Source of the DNA: Paenibacillus sinensis
GTDB taxonomy: Bacteria > Bacillota > Bacilli > Paenibacillales > Paenibacillaceae
Assembly (NCBI RefSeq): GCF_019904155.1
Contig: NZ_JAHCMB010000069.1
Span: 624 to 46,685 of the forward strand
Direction of reading: 5' to 3'
DNA length: 46,062 bases
Below the pieces are notes generated by a model that saw only the letters and a program-made list of their open reading frames with translations, did not search any database and was not told where the DNA came from. The number at the start of each line of letters is the position of its first letter. The stretch's first letter is position 1. Shown piece by piece: positions 37,397-46,062 of the stretch. The position numbers and the translations under genes were made by a program.

Positions 37397-37510
37397 TGCC
37401 GCCTTTCGCGGCATTAGCGGATTATGGAATATCAAAGGAGACCCTCGGTTTGGCGAAGCCAAACTAAGGGCTTCCATAACCTGTTCCCACTTAGTGTGAC
37501 CCCAGGTTAT
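37397..37510 (+). other. Structured pgk-tpiA gap with alternative hairpins
   Basis: Three structures are visible. TGCCGC/GCGGCA (37397-37413) is a simple hairpin. TTATGGAA (37422-37429) pairs with TTCCATAA (37472-37479) around an inner 12-bp hairpin (37442-37470, loop GAA). ATAACCTG (37476-37483) pairs with CAGGTTAT (37503-37510) and shares 37476-37479 with the second, so the two cannot form together. The tpiA ribosome site AGGGAGG follows 10 nt later. Confidence 0.55.
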
Positions 37511-37538
37511 TTCAGGATAGAGGGAGGCAAGCTTTGCT

Positions 37539-38294
37539 ATGAGTAGAACACCAATCATCGCTGGCAACTGGAAGATGTTCAAGACTGTTCCGGAAGCCGA
37601 AAGCTTCTTTGCCGAGGTTAAGGGCAAGGCTGAAGTGGCAGGCGTGGAGACCGTAATCTGCGCGCCGTTCACCAATCTGCCGGTTCTGACCAAACTGGCT
37701 GCAGGCACATCCATCAAGATCGGCGCTCAAAACCTGCATTTCGAGGACAACGGCGCGTTCACTGGTGAAATCAGCGGCGTTATGCTGAAGGATCTGGGCG
37801 TAGATTATGTCATTCTCGGTCACTCCGAGCGCCGTGCTTATTTCGGCGAAACGGACGAAATCGTGAACAAGAAGATGCACGCGGCGTTCCGCCATGGCAT
37901 CACTCCGATCGTGTGCGTAGGCGAGAAGCTCGAAGAGCGCGAAGCCGACCAGACGAAAGAAGTATGCAAAGTGCAGACTGAAGGCGCGTTCCAGGGACTG
38001 ACTGCCGAACAGGCAGCTCAGACGGTAATCGCGTATGAGCCGATCTGGGCTATCGGCACCGGCAAATCGTCCACTTCGGCTGATGCGAACGAAGTTATCT
38101 CCTATATCCGCAGCCTGATCAAGGATCTGTATGACGATGCTACGGCTGAAGTTATCCGTATCCAGTACGGCGGCAGCGTGAAGCCGGAGAATGTTACGGA
38201 ATATATGGGTCAAAGCGACATCGACGGCGCGCTCGTCGGCGGCGCAAGTCTGCAGCCGGCTTCCTTCATTGCGCTGGTTGAGGGGGCGAAGTAA
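37539..38294 (+). CDS. tpiA: Triosephosphate isomerase
   Basis: A 251-residue barrel enzyme that interconverts dihydroxyacetone phosphate and glyceraldehyde-3-phosphate. The catalytic residues are Lys12 (GNWKM), His95 (ILGHSERR) and Glu167 ([11 protein letters not shown]). Its stop shares one base with the gpmI start (TAATG). Confidence 0.99.
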   Translation: MSRTPIIAGNWKMFKTVPEAESFFAEVKGKAEVAGVETVICAPFTNLPVLTKLAAGTSIKIGAQNLHFEDNGAFTGEISGVMLKDLGVDYVILGHSERRAYFGETDEIVNKKMHAAFRHGITPIVCVGEKLEEREADQTKEVCKVQTEGAFQGLTAEQAAQTVIAYEPIWAIGTGKSSTSADANEVISYIRSLIKDLYDDATAEVIRIQYGGSVKPENVTEYMGQSDIDGALVGGASLQPASFIALVEGAK

Positions 38295-39838
38295 TGTCTG
38301 CACCAAAACCGGTAGCACTGATTATTATGGACGGTTTCGGTCTTCGGAACACAGTGGAAGGCAACGCCGTTGCCCAAGCCAACAAGCCGAATTACGACCG
38401 CTACCTGAAGCAGTATCCGAACACGACGCTTACCGCATGCGGTGAAGCCGTCGGACTTCCGGAAGGACAGATGGGCAACTCCGAAGTAGGACACCTGAAC
38501 ATCGGCGCAGGCCGGATCGTGTACCAGGATTTGACCATGATCGACAAGTCCATCCGCGAAGGTGAATTCTTCGAGAATCAGACGCTGGTATCTGCTGTAC
38601 GCAGCGCCAAGTCGACCGGCAAGAAGCTGCATCTGTTCGGCCTGCTGTCGAACGGCGGCGTACACAGCCATATCAACCATTTGTTCGCCATGCTGGAGCT
38701 GGCCAAGAAGGAAGGCCTGGAAGATGTGTATATCCATGCCTTCATGGACGGCCGTGACGTTCCTCCGGACAGCGGACAGAAGTTTATGCAGGATCTGATT
38801 CAGAAGATCGAAGAAATCGGAATCGGCAAGATCGCAACGGTATCGGGACGCTACTTCGCAATGGACCGCGACAAGCGCTGGGATCGCGTGGAGAAAGCCT
38901 ACCGCGCAATCGTGTACGGCGAAGGCCCTGCCTTCACCGACGGCCTGACTGCGGTAACCGCTTCGTATCAGAACTCGGTCTATGACGAATTCCTCGTACC
39001 ATCCGTTATTACGGATGCAGCCGGCAATCCGACGGCCAAGGTTGAAAGTGGCGATTCCGTCGTCTTCATCAACTTCCGTCCGGACCGCGCGATTCAGCTG
39101 TCCCAAGCTTTCACCATGCCTGACTTTGCCGGCTTTGACCGCGGACCGGAGTTCCCGCAGAGCCTGCACTATGTCTGCATGACAACTTACAGCGAGACGG
39201 TTGTCGGCTATGTAGCCTTCCCGCCGAAGAACCTGGACAACACCCTCGGGGAAGTTCTGGTTCACCATCAGAAGAAGCAATTGCGCATCGCGGAGACTGA
39301 GAAGTATCCGCACGTAACGTTCTTCTTCAGCGGCGGCCGTGACGTTGAGCTGGTAGGAGAGACCCGCGTCCTCATCGCTTCGCCGAAGGTCGCTACCTAT
39401 GACCTGCAGCCAGAGATGAGTGCGTATGAAGTCGCTGCTGCTTGTGTAGCCGAAATCGAAGCCGACAAGCACGACGCCATCATCCTGAACTTCGCCAATC
39501 CGGATATGGTCGGACACTCCGGCATGCTGGAGCCGACAATCAAGGCGGTTGAAGTAACGGATGAATGTGTAGGCAAGGTAGTTGATGCTGTTCTGGCAAA
39601 AGGCGGCGTAACGATCATTATCGCCGACCATGGCAACGCCGACATGGTATTCGACGAAGAAGGCCGTCCGTTCACGGCGCATACAACCAACCCGGTTCCG
39701 TTCATCGTAACCGACGAGAACGTCGTGCTCCGCGAGCATGGTATTCTGGCGGATGTTGCGCCTACGATTCTGGATCTGATGGGAATTCCGCAGCCTGTGG
39801 AAATGACCGGCCAATCCATGATCGCCAGCCGCAAATAA
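38294..39838 (+). CDS. gpmI: 2,3-bisphosphoglycerate-independent phosphoglycerate mutase
   Basis: A 514-residue manganese enzyme of the alkaline-phosphatase fold. Metal site one begins [10 protein letters not shown], the phosphoserine is Ser63 in [16 protein letters not shown], and the second metal cluster includes [12 protein letters not shown] and ADHGNADMV. Translation is coupled to tpiA. Confidence 0.99.
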   Translation: MSAPKPVALIIMDGFGLRNTVEGNAVAQANKPNYDRYLKQYPNTTLTACGEAVGLPEGQMGNSEVGHLNIGAGRIVYQDLTMIDKSIREGEFFENQTLVSAVRSAKSTGKKLHLFGLLSNGGVHSHINHLFAMLELAKKEGLEDVYIHAFMDGRDVPPDSGQKFMQDLIQKIEEIGIGKIATVSGRYFAMDRDKRWDRVEKAYRAIVYGEGPAFTDGLTAVTASYQNSVYDEFLVPSVITDAAGNPTAKVESGDSVVFINFRPDRAIQLSQAFTMPDFAGFDRGPEFPQSLHYVCMTTYSETVVGYVAFPPKNLDNTLGEVLVHHQKKQLRIAETEKYPHVTFFFSGGRDVELVGETRVLIASPKVATYDLQPEMSAYEVAAACVAEIEADKHDAIILNFANPDMVGHSGMLEPTIKAVEVTDECVGKVVDAVLAKGGVTIIIADHGNADMVFDEEGRPFTAHTTNPVPFIVTDENVVLREHGILADVAPTILDLMGIPQPVEMTGQSMIASRK

Positions 39839-39885
39839 GATCAGCTCCATCAGGCTTCCTTGGCCTGACCTATATTTTAAATTAA

Positions 39886-41187
<1,302 letters not shown>

Positions 41188-41207
41188 TCAGGTTCACTGA
41201 ACCTTAC

Positions 41208-41247
41208 AAGGGTGCTCCAAGCCTACCGTGGCAGGAGCACCCTTTTT
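41208..41247 (+). terminator. Terminator of the glycolytic operon
   Basis: AAGGGTGCTCC (41208-41218) pairs perfectly with GGAGCACCCTT (41234-41244), followed by TTT. A small GGTTC/GAACC hairpin precedes it. Confidence 0.94.
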
Positions 41248-41283
41248 CCCATGCATTCTGGTTGGTCAAAAAAGGAAGTTTCC

Positions 41284-41312
41284 TTGTAATCGAAGACATG
41301 CTGTGATACAAT
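41284..41312 (+). promoter_or_regulatory. Promoter of secG
   Basis: TTGTAA (41284-41289) and TACAAT (41307-41312) are separated by 17 nt with a TGA extended -10. An inverted repeat AAGGAA-GT-TTCCTT (41272-41285) touches the -35. Confidence 0.78.
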
Positions 41313-41384
41313 AAAAATGCTGTTTATGGATCGATAATTTGACTTTACATAGATAGTGAGCCTGTAGCGTAGGAGGTGGAAGGA

Positions 41385-41618
41385 ATGGAAATTTTTCTGA
41401 AAGTGCTGCTTCTGATTTTTTCTATCGGTCTGATTACGGTGGTTCTGCTTCAAAAGGGCAAGAGCGCAGGTCTTTCCGGTGCCATCTCCGGCGGTGCGGA
41501 GCATCTGTTCGGTAAGACGAAAGCCCGTGGCATGGATCTGGTGCTTCAGCGGATTACGGTAGGACTCGGAGCCGGATTTTTCATTATGTCGATTATCGTC
41601 GCGATTGTATTAGATTAA
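41385..41618 (+). CDS. secG: Protein-export membrane protein SecG
   Basis: A 77-residue subunit of the SecYEG translocon. Two membrane helices (residues about 1-22 and 55-75) flank the conserved loop [24 protein letters not shown]. The ATG follows AGGAGGTGG. Context, just before rnr and smpB, matches the usual Firmicute order. Confidence 0.96.
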   Translation: MEIFLKVLLLIFSIGLITVVLLQKGKSAGLSGAISGGAEHLFGKTKARGMDLVLQRITVGLGAGFFIMSIIVAIVLD

Positions 41619-41632
41619 TTATAGAACACACG

Positions 41633-41668
41633 AAGCCTTCGCTCTTCGAGATGAGCGGAGGCTTTTTT
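41633..41668 (+). terminator. Terminator of secG
   Basis: AAGCCTTCGCTC pairs with GAGCGGAGGCTT (one G-U), followed by TTTT. The 280 nt to rnr hold a TATACT -10 (41865-41870) without a good -35 and no gene. Confidence 0.9.
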
Positions 41669-41950
41669 ATAAGATCACACAGGTAAACTTTGGATACACG
41701 GCTTCTGACTCTGCAAGAACAACTACAGCTAATAAGGACTAGGCAATTTCTTCGACTAGGCCCCGATTAGAGTTTTTCTTATAACCGGATGAGAAACGGA
41801 AATGAACTCTATATGCAGCGGGCAGGGGGATGACGTCGCAGGGATGCCTGGGATTGATTTTGTGTATACTAGGGTATGAAGTATTATAGGACAACCATCA
41901 TACATACAAGCCGGCGGCCTCTTTCGCCGCGGCTTAGCCGAGGTGAAGAG

Positions 41951-44671
41951 ATGCTTACTCAAGAGAATCTGCTGGATTTCATGCGGGAAACCGCTTATAA
42001 ACCGATGACGTATGAAGAGCTGATTGATCATTTTGCATTCACGGATGAGGAACCGCTGAAGGCCTTCAATGTGCTGCTAAGCGAGCTGGAGCAGGACGGA
42101 CGCATTGTGCTGACCCGCACGAAGCGGTATGGGGTGCCGGAACGGATGGATCTTCTGCGCGGACGTCTGCAGGCCCATGCGAAGGGCTTCGCCTTCCTTA
42201 TTCCCGACGACCGGGATCATCCCGATGTATATATTCATGCGAATGATATCAAAAGCGCTATGAACGGCGATATCGTGCTGGTGCGCGTCACCTCCAGAAG
42301 CCACTCCGGCGGCAGAATGGAAGGAGAAGTTGTGCGAATCGTACGCAGAGGCGTGCTGCAGATCGTCGGTGTATTCCAGAGCCTGGAGACGTACGGATTC
42401 GTGCTGCCAGATGACAAGCGGATTAACCGGGATATTTTTATCCCGAAGGAATCGTTCAAAGGAGCCGTGGATGGCGAGAAGGTTGTCGTGCGGATCGTGA
42501 GCTACCCGGAAGGCCGGGCGGCCGCTGAGGGGGAAATCATCGAAATACTGGGACATAAGGATGATCCGGGCGTCGATATTTTATCCGTAATCCGCAAGCA
42601 TCAGCTGCCGGAGGCTTTTCCGGAAGAGGTTATGGCCGAGGCGAACGCCGCTCCGGATTCCATTACGGACGACGAGATTGTGCAGCAGGGCCGCCGCGAT
42701 CTGCGGGGACTGAATATCGTGACGATCGACGGTGAGGATGCCAAGGACCTGGACGACGCCGTTAACGTAGGCCGTTTGGAGAACGGACATTTCACGCTGG
42801 GCGTGCATATCGCCGATGTCAGCTATTATGTACGGGAGAACTCCGACCTCGACAAGGAAGCCTACGACCGGGGCTGCAGCGTGTATCTGGTGGACCGCGT
42901 TATTCCGATGCTGCCGCATCGATTGTCTAACGGCATCTGCTCGCTCAATCCTCAGGTGGACCGGCTGACGATGTCTTGCACAATGGAGTTCGACGAGAAC
43001 ATGAAGGTCGTGAAGCATGATGTATTCACAAGCGTGATTCGTACGAAAGAGCGGATGACGTATACTAATGTGCGCAAAATCCTGATGGACGAGGACCCCG
43101 AGCTGCTGGAGCGCTATGCGCCTCTGATCGATGATTTCAAGCTTATGCGCGAGCTGGCGATGAAGCTGCGGGACGCCCGGATGCACCGGGGCGCTGTGGA
43201 TTTCGACTTCCAGGAGAGCAAGATTATCGTGGACGAGAATGGCAAGGCTGTTGATATTGTCAAAAGAGAGCGCTCGATTGCGGAGCAGATCATCGAGGAA
43301 TTCATGCTGGCGGCCAATGAGACGGTGGCGGAGCATTTCCACTGGCTGAAGGTTCCGTTCCTGTATCGAATCCATGAAGATCCGGACCCCGAGAAGCTGC
43401 AGAATTTCATGGCGTTCGCGGCCAATTTTGGCTATCACGTCAAGGGACGCGGGAACTCCGTTCATCCGCGGGCGCTGCAGAAGCTGCTGGAGGACATTCA
43501 GGGCACGAAGGAGCAGACGGTTATCAGCACAATGATGCTCCGCTCCATGAAGCAGGCGAAGTACGATGCAGAGAGCACGGGCCACTTCGGCCTTGCTGCC
43601 GAGTATTACTCCCACTTCACGTCCCCGATCCGTCGGTATCCCGACCTTGTTATTCACCGCGTCATCCGCGAGGTGCTGGAGGGCGGTGGAGCACTTACCG
43701 AGAAGCGCCAGGAGTACCTGGCGAGCCGGATGCCGGACATCGCCCAGCAGTCCTCCGAGCGTGAACGGGTCGCTGTCGAGGCTGAACGGGATACGGAGCA
43801 GCTCAAGAAGGCGGAATACATGCAGGACAAGGTGGGCGAGGAATTCGACGCGATGATCAGCAGCGTGACGAGCTTCGGCATGTTCGTTGAGCTGGAAAAT
43901 ACCGTCGAAGGCCTGATTCGTCTCAGTCATCTGACGGACGATTATTACCACTTCGACGAGGGTCATATGGCGCTGATCGGTGAGCGCACCTCCAAGGTGT
44001 TCCGCATCGGCGACGAAGTGAAGATCCGCGTCGCCAAGGTGAATATGGACGACCACACGATCGACTTCGAGCTGGTCGACATGAAGCCCCGCGCGGCGGG
44101 CGAGCACCGCAGCGGCGGCTTCGGCGGCGGTCGCGGCGGCAAAGGCAGCCGCGATCGCAGAGGCGGCCACGGCGCAGCGGCCGCCCATGGCCCCGGCGGC
44201 GGCAAAGGACGCGCCGCCGGTAAGGGCGGAGCCGCGGCGGGTGGCAGCCGCGGCAAACGCGGGCGCGGCGGGCGCGTACTCGCCGCCAGCCCGGCCGCAG
44301 GCGCCGCCGAGCGCGGCGGCGCGGGCGCACGCAGCCCGAGAGGCGAAGCCGGGGATGCCGCGGGCGGAACGCGCGGCATCAACTTCGGCTTCGGCTCGGG
44401 CAAGGGCGGCTATGGCGCGCCTCCCGGGGCGCGCGGGGACGTGTACACCGGTGTCAGCGGTGACACGAAGTTCCGCACCCGTGAGGATCACGGGGGCGAC
44501 TATGGCGGCAAGTCCGGCGGTAAAGGTCGCCGCAAGAAGAAGTCGCAGAGCGGCGTCTTCATCGGCCAATCCGTAACGCCGGGCAGCGGCGCAATCGAGG
44601 CTGCTTCCGGCAACGGCGAGGGCAAGAAGCGCAAAAAGAAAAAGAAAGCAGCAAATAAAGCGAACAAGTAA
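41951..44671 (+). CDS. rnr: Ribonuclease R with a long basic glycine-rich tail
   Basis: A 906-residue 3'-5' exoribonuclease that degrades structured RNA and assists tmRNA quality control. Order: N-terminal helix-turn-helix-like region (1-70), cold-shock-like domains (about 75-230), the RNB catalytic domain with [13 protein letters not shown] near residue 260, and the S1 domain (about 628-711, [20 protein letters not shown]). After the S1 domain comes a tail of about 195 residues rich in Gly, Arg, Ala and Lys, ending in a poly-Lys stretch. E. coli RNase R has a basic tail of roughly 80 residues, so this one is unusually long. The DNA of the tail (about 44090-44450) is markedly GC-rich. The start follows GAGGTGA. 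Confidence 0.97.
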   Translation: MLTQENLLDFMRETAYKPMTYEELIDHFAFTDEEPLKAFNVLLSELEQDGRIVLTRTKRYGVPERMDLLRGRLQAHAKGFAFLIPDDRDHPDVYIHANDIKSAMNGDIVLVRVTSRSHSGGRMEGEVVRIVRRGVLQIVGVFQSLETYGFVLPDDKRINRDIFIPKESFKGAVDGEKVVVRIVSYPEGRAAAEGEIIEILGHKDDPGVDILSVIRKHQLPEAFPEEVMAEANAAPDSITDDEIVQQGRRDLRGLNIVTIDGEDAKDLDDAVNVGRLENGHFTLGVHIADVSYYVRENSDLDKEAYDRGCSVYLVDRVIPMLPHRLSNGICSLNPQVDRLTMSCTMEFDENMKVVKHDVFTSVIRTKERMTYTNVRKILMDEDPELLERYAPLIDDFKLMRELAMKLRDARMHRGAVDFDFQESKIIVDENGKAVDIVKRERSIAEQIIEEFMLAANETVAEHFHWLKVPFLYRIHEDPDPEKLQNFMAFAANFGYHVKGRGNSVHPRALQKLLEDIQGTKEQTVISTMMLRSMKQAKYDAESTGHFGLAAEYYSHFTSPIRRYPDLVIHRVIREVLEGGGALTEKRQEYLASRMPDIAQQSSERERVAVEAERDTEQLKKAEYMQDKVGEEFDAMISSVTSFGMFVELENTVEGLIRLSHLTDDYYHFDEGHMALIGERTSKVFRIGDEVKIRVAKVNMDDHTIDFELVDMKPRAAGEHRSGGFGGGRGGKGSRDRRGGHGAAAAHGPGGGKGRAAGKGGAAAGGSRGKRGRGGRVLAASPAAGAAERGGAGARSPRGEAGDAAGGTRGINFGFGSGKGGYGAPPGARGDVYTGVSGDTKFRTREDHGGDYGGKSGGKGRRKKKSQSGVFIGQSVTPGSGAIEAASGNGEGKKRKKKKKAANKANK

Positions 44672-44708
44672 AGCGGTTTGACAGCCCTGGACTTGTTCAC
44701 CGGATAGC

Positions 44709-44745
44709 AAGCGCCAGGTCCGGCTGCGGGCTTGGCGCTTTTTAC
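44709..44745 (+). terminator. Terminator of rnr
   Basis: AAGCGCCA (44709-44716) pairs with TGGCGCTT (44733-44740), followed by TTT. Confidence 0.85.
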
Positions 44746-44790
44746 AGATCGATCTCTATCACGCGAATGGATGCGCCTTTGAACAAATTG

Positions 44791-44837
44791 AAACGCTTTA
44801 ACTCCGCTTGCGCGGAGTCGAGACGTTTTGATACAAT
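44791..44837 (+). promoter_or_regulatory. Promoter of smpB within an inverted repeat
   Basis: The extended -10 TGATACAAT is at 44829-44837. The region where the -35 should lie is taken up by a hairpin-forming repeat, CTCCGC-TTGC-GCGGAG (44802-44817), with an outer AAACG/CGTTT pair. Confidence 0.5.
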
Positions 44838-44886
44838 AGAGATCGGATGTTTTTTGCTGGATTAACCGATTCAAGGAGTGATTGTC

Positions 44887-45366
44887 ATGGGTAAAAAAGC
44901 AGACGGGAAAGTGCTCGCCCAGAACAAAAAGGCTTCCCATGATTATTTTATCGAGGATACCTACGAGGCGGGCATGGTCCTCACGGGAACAGAAATCAAA
45001 TCGCTGCGCAATGGACGCGCGAACATCGGGGACGCTTTCGCCACGATTCGCGGCGGCGAGATCTTCGTGCATAACATGCACATCAGTCCGTTTGAGCAGG
45101 GCAACCGCTCCAATCCGGACGACCCTACACGCACACGGAAGCTGCTGCTGCACAAGGAGCAGATCAGCAAGCTGCTAGGCCATTCCAAGCAGGAAGGCTA
45201 CACGATCGTGCCGCTCAAGGTATATGTCCGCAACGGCTATGCGAAGCTGCTGCTAGGCATCGGCAGAGGGAAGAAGCAGTATGACAAACGCGACTCCGCC
45301 GCCAAGCGCGACGCACAGCGTGATATCCAGCGAGCGCTTCGGGAGAAGCAGAAGATCGCCAGATAG
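44887..45366 (+). CDS. smpB: SsrA-binding protein SmpB
   Basis: A 159-residue RNA-binding protein that brings tmRNA to stalled ribosomes. Family motifs: [22 protein letters not shown] (given in two parts: [12 protein letters not shown] and [10 protein letters not shown]), [18 protein letters not shown], and the basic C-terminal tail GKKQYDKRD...[10 protein letters not shown], which mimics mRNA in the decoding centre. ATG 44887 follows AAGGAGTG. ssrA lies 233 nt downstream. Confidence 0.98.
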   Translation: MGKKADGKVLAQNKKASHDYFIEDTYEAGMVLTGTEIKSLRNGRANIGDAFATIRGGEIFVHNMHISPFEQGNRSNPDDPTRTRKLLLHKEQISKLLGHSKQEGYTIVPLKVYVRNGYAKLLLGIGRGKKQYDKRDSAAKRDAQRDIQRALREKQKIAR

Positions 45367-45477
45367 CGGCTTTTATCGGAGCAATCATCACCCGGTTGTT
45401 TCCTCTCTTGATTGTGCTGCTGGTGGCAATCCTCGCCTAAGTTTCCTGTAAGATCTATATAGTTTTGCTGCAAAATG

Positions 45478-45486
45478 TGATATACT
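45478..45486 (+). promoter_or_regulatory. Promoter of ssrA
   Basis: TGATATACT is an extended -10; no good -35 is seen. It lies about 110 nt before the mature tmRNA, implying a 5' leader removed by RNase P. The rest of the smpB-ssrA gap holds no gene. Confidence 0.55.
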
Positions 45487-45599
45487 CTTTTATGTAAGAC
45501 AACACGCTTCAGTTCCCGACATCGCACATGAGCGACGGGATTTGGATAGCACCGCTCTTGCCGGCGGCTTGCGCTGATCCGAAGAAGCCCTTTTAATGA

Positions 45600-45961
45600 G
45601 GGGCCGTTTTTGGATTCGACGGGGGTAGTTCGAGCATGAGTAGCGAGTAGCGGGGACGCGTCCGCTTCATCAACGCTAAAGCCAATTAAACGGCAAACAA
45701 CAAAACAACTACGCTTTCGCAGCTTAATAACCTGTGAGCGTGCTTCTACCCTGCATCGCCCATGTGACAGGGATAGGGGCTAACAAGTAGTGGGATACGC
45801 TGTCTGGTCTCCGCCTGGGGTCAGCAGAAGAAGATAATCAGGCTGACCCAACGTATAGCCGGTTACGGGGCGATACTCGGGTGACATCAAAACTGTAACT
45901 ACACTCGTAGAAGCTTATGTGGCGTTACCTTCGGACAGGGGTTCGACTCCCCTCGGCTCCA
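45600..45961 (+). ncRNA. ssrA: Transfer-messenger RNA
   Basis: The ends GGGGCCG and CGGCTCC form the tRNA-like acceptor stem, with GGATTCGACGGGG at the 5' side and the T-arm GGGGTTCGACTCCCC at the 3' side. The tag frame starts at GGC 45692 and reads GKQQNNYAFAA before TAA (45725-45727), so the full tag is A-GKQQNNYAFAA. CCA is not encoded. The YAFAA end suits ClpXP recognition. Confidence 0.98.
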
Positions 45962-45966
45962 TAAAT

Positions 45967-46003
45967 AAAACCCAGACCTGATAAGGGTCTGGGTTTTATT
46001 TTG
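45967..46003 (+). terminator. Terminator of ssrA
   Basis: AAAACCCAGACC pairs with GGTCTGGGTTTT, followed by ATTTT. The remaining 59 nt are AT-rich and show no gene; the 3' end of ssrA is a common integration site, but no repeat is visible here. Confidence 0.92.
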
Positions 46004-46062
46004 ATTAAAAATGTAGACACTAAGTAGACGTAGTTATTAAATGTACTTTTGGTTTATATAAA

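Noticed and set aside
38210..39850. Minus-strand open frame of 546 codons opposite gpmI, and similar ones opposite gapA, pgk and eno
   Set aside because: Strong codon bias in the glycolytic genes removes stops from the opposite strand. No ribosome sites or homology.
44084..44480. GC-rich stretch in rnr as horizontally acquired DNA or a frameshift
   Set aside because: The frame stays open to a typical basic end, and the bias follows from Gly, Arg and Ala codons. A tail expansion explains it better.
42581..44710. Long minus-strand open frame opposite rnr
   Set aside because: It is a shadow of rnr caused by high GC and codon bias. The plus strand encodes recognisable RNase R domains.
46003..46062. 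Integration site of a mobile element at the end of ssrA
   Set aside because: tmRNA 3' ends are common integration sites, but no repeat of the ssrA end, integrase or foreign gene is visible in the 59 remaining bases.

Overview
The window is a contiguous piece of a low-to-mid GC Firmicute chromosome, most likely a Paenibacillus or close relative. The evidence is gene order and family type: hprK-lgt-ppaX-yvoF, a complete hisZGDBHAF-hisIE-hisJ operon, trxB, rapZ-glmR-whiA-crh, clpP, the cggR-gapA-pgk-tpiA-gpmI-eno operon, and secG-rnr-smpB-ssrA. All of these resemble the Bacillus subtilis 300-305 degree region. Strong purine-rich ribosome binding sites, frequent GTG/TTG starts and a tmRNA tag ending YAFAA agree. 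No prophage, insertion sequence, CRISPR array or plasmid gene is recognisable; this is core chromosome with a few lineage-specific insertions.

Layout. 1-310: three tRNAs (Phe, Tyr, Lys) and a terminator. 472-2794: a PucR-type regulator and an orphan sugar-importer ATPase (UgpC/MsmX type). 3022-7447: hprK, lgt, ppaX, a hexapeptide acetyltransferase and a membrane acyltransferase. 8014-16965: histidine biosynthesis, ending with the phosphatase hisJ and a PRPP synthetase paralogue. 17203-19693: a TPR protein and thioredoxin reductase. 19937-25020: a lineage-specific block holding an SgrR-type regulator (minus strand), a divergent small ORF, a LacI-type regulator and a DUF438/hemerythrin/PAS protein behind a perfect Fur-like box. 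25155-29349: a ROK glucokinase, then rapZ-glmR-whiA and an HPr-like protein in the crh position. 29690-32535: two exported proteins and an SGNH hydrolase. 32648-33523 (minus strand): clpP behind CtsR boxes, and tRNA-Arg. 33798-41187: the central glycolytic operon behind a CggR operator. 41385-45961: secG, RNase R with a long basic tail, smpB and tmRNA.

How the parts fit. Carbon control is spread across the window. HprK phosphorylates Ser46 of HPr/Crh, and PpaX removes the pyrophosphate made when HprK reverses that step. CggR senses fructose-1,6-bisphosphate and controls the glycolytic genes. GlcK feeds glucose into glycolysis, GlmR and RapZ are linked to amino-sugar and envelope metabolism, and UgpC energises sugar importers. 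Quality control is represented by ClpP, RNase R, SmpB and tmRNA.

Most notable points: the crh-position HPr paralogue keeps the PTS histidine (His15) that B. subtilis Crh lacks; the DUF438-hemerythrin gene sits behind a perfect 7-1-7 Fur-like palindrome; a possible short divergent transcript lies next to the SgrR-type gene; alternative RNA hairpins lie in the pgk-tpiA gap; and RNase R carries a roughly 195-residue Gly/Arg/Lys-rich tail. None of these amounts to a clear new defence or mobile system. All function calls are from reading the sequence; no database search was run.
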